From: an uncultured Eubacterium sp.
GTDB lineage: Bacteria; Bacillota; Clostridia; Lachnospirales; Lachnospiraceae
DNA: 6,270 nucleotides
Assembly: GCA_910577295.1 (NCBI GenBank)
Contig: CAJTLS010000054.1
Coordinates: 1-6,270 of the forward strand
Reading direction: 5' to 3'
The notes under the pieces were generated by a model that saw nothing but the letters and a program-made list of their open reading frames with translations, made no database searches and was not told the origin of the DNA. Of the stretch, positions 5,679 to 6,270 are shown piece by piece (positions within the stretch are counted from its first letter, which is position 1; each line of letters opens with the position of its first letter). The position numbers and the translations under genes were made by a program.

Positions 5679-6119
5679 CTATATATTTATATGTAGTTGT
5701 TCTAGTCCGAATTTGAGCAATTCCACTGCGCGGAGAGAGCGGCCAGTCATATAAAGATAGCCGAACAGGGCTTCCAATCCGGTAGCGTTGCGGTAGTCGC
5801 GGATATCGGCATGTTTGGCAACGGAAGAAGTCTTCGCATTGCGCCCCTGACGGAAAACCCTTTGCTCTTCTTCTGTCAGGCTGTCCTGTATAGCCAAAAT
5901 CAGTGAGGCCTGTGAGGCTGCATTGACAATCTCGCTTGTGCGCCGGTGAAGATTCTTAACCGGCCCGCCGGTTTTTTCCAGAATCATAGTGCGAATGATG
6001 ATTTCAAAGACAGCGTCCCCAAGATAGGCAAGTTTAAGAGGGGAATAGCTGCGGATATCCGTTTCTTCCGCAGGAAAGAAAGTGTGTATCTCCTGCAATA
6101 AATTTTGTGAAATATTCAT
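5679..6119 (-). CDS. mrnC: Mini-ribonuclease III (MrnC)
   Basis: MrnC is a dimeric RNase III-like endonuclease without the double-stranded-RNA-binding domain. In B. subtilis it trims the 3' and 5' ends of 23S rRNA precursor. The 146-residue protein has the catalytic signature LAYLGDAVFE (30-39, Asp35) and the second acidic motif GLEALFGYLY (114-123, Glu116). The stretch NAKTSSVAKHADIRDYRNAT (94-113) lies between them and is typical of this family. The length fits MrnC rather than full RNase III (about 230 residues). AAGGAG lies four bases before the ATG. It is the first gene of the mrnC-rlmB-sigH operon, and a good promoter sits directly upstream. Both neighbours downstream in the operon fit ribosome maturation and growth-phase control. 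Confidence 0.94.
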   Translation of the reverse strand: MNISQNLLQEIHTFFPAEETDIRSYSPLKLAYLGDAVFEIIIRTMILEKTGGPVKNLHRRTSEIVNAASQASLILAIQDSLTEEEQRVFRQGRNAKTSSVAKHADIRDYRNATGLEALFGYLYMTGRSLRAVELLKFGLEQLHINI

Positions 6120-6153
6120 AGAACTCCTTTGGTTTTTTTATTTATTAGTCTTA

Positions 6154-6181
6154 ATTGTAGCAGTTTCCCCGACTATGTCAA
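6154..6181 (-). promoter_or_regulatory. Promoter of the mrnC-rlmB-sigH operon
   Basis: On the minus strand TTGACA (6181-6176) and TACAAT (6159-6154) are 16 bases apart, with TG at 6162-6161 forming an extended -10. A second TTGACA lies at 6193-6188, but no -10 fits it at 17 bases. The sigH operon therefore seems to have a vegetative promoter that is independent of any gene to the right. Bases 6194-6270 farther upstream contain no gene I can support. Confidence 0.78.
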
Positions 6182-6270
6182 GAAATGTGTCAAAAAAATG
6201 TACAACATATCCAAAAAAGGTGAAATGAAAAAGTAACTTCTATCTTGTAAAACTAAATTCTATCCCCAAA

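Overview
The window looks like a chromosomal housekeeping stretch from an anaerobic, spore-forming Firmicute, most likely a clostridium of the Lachnospiraceae type. This placement is inferred from three things: a SigH (Spo0H) sporulation sigma factor next to Mini-RNase III and RlmB, a MEP-pathway ispF, and tRNA genes without an encoded CCA end. Base composition is moderate and Shine-Dalgarno sequences are strong. No phage, CRISPR or transposase gene is present.

Layout, left to right. Positions 1-120 are non-coding and hold a large, nearly perfect palindrome that may be a small interspersed repeat. A strong promoter (145-172) then drives tRNA-Val(UAC) and tRNA-Met(CAU), closed by an intrinsic terminator (414-446). 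On the plus strand follows a two-gene unit: ispF (529-1014) and, 13 bases later, an Eis-like GNAT acetyltransferase (1028-1888). The acetyltransferase runs tail to tail into a P-type cation ATPase on the minus strand (1881-4034); the two coding regions overlap by 8 bases. The ATPase promoter and the tRNA-Thr(GGU) promoter lie back to back in the 172-base gap 4035-4206. The ATPase promoter carries two abutting inverted repeats that look like operators.

The right third is a minus-strand operon, mrnC (6119-5679), rlmB (5663-4890) and sigH (4897-4313). It has a good sigma-A-type promoter just upstream of mrnC. rlmB and sigH overlap by 8 bases and are probably translationally coupled. In Bacillus subtilis the order is ispD-ispF-gltX-cysE-cysS-mrnC-rlmB-yacP-sigH. 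Here ispF lies nearby but on the other strand, and yacP is absent between rlmB and sigH. The last 77 bases (6194-6270) show no gene.

Most of the window is translation and RNA metabolism (three tRNAs, 23S rRNA maturation and methylation), isoprenoid precursor synthesis and the post-exponential sigma factor. The acetyltransferase and cation ATPase are the accessory genes. I see no clear undescribed system. The points most worth a second look are the 5' palindrome, the double dyad at the ATPase promoter, and the two shortened proteins (acetyltransferase and ATPase).
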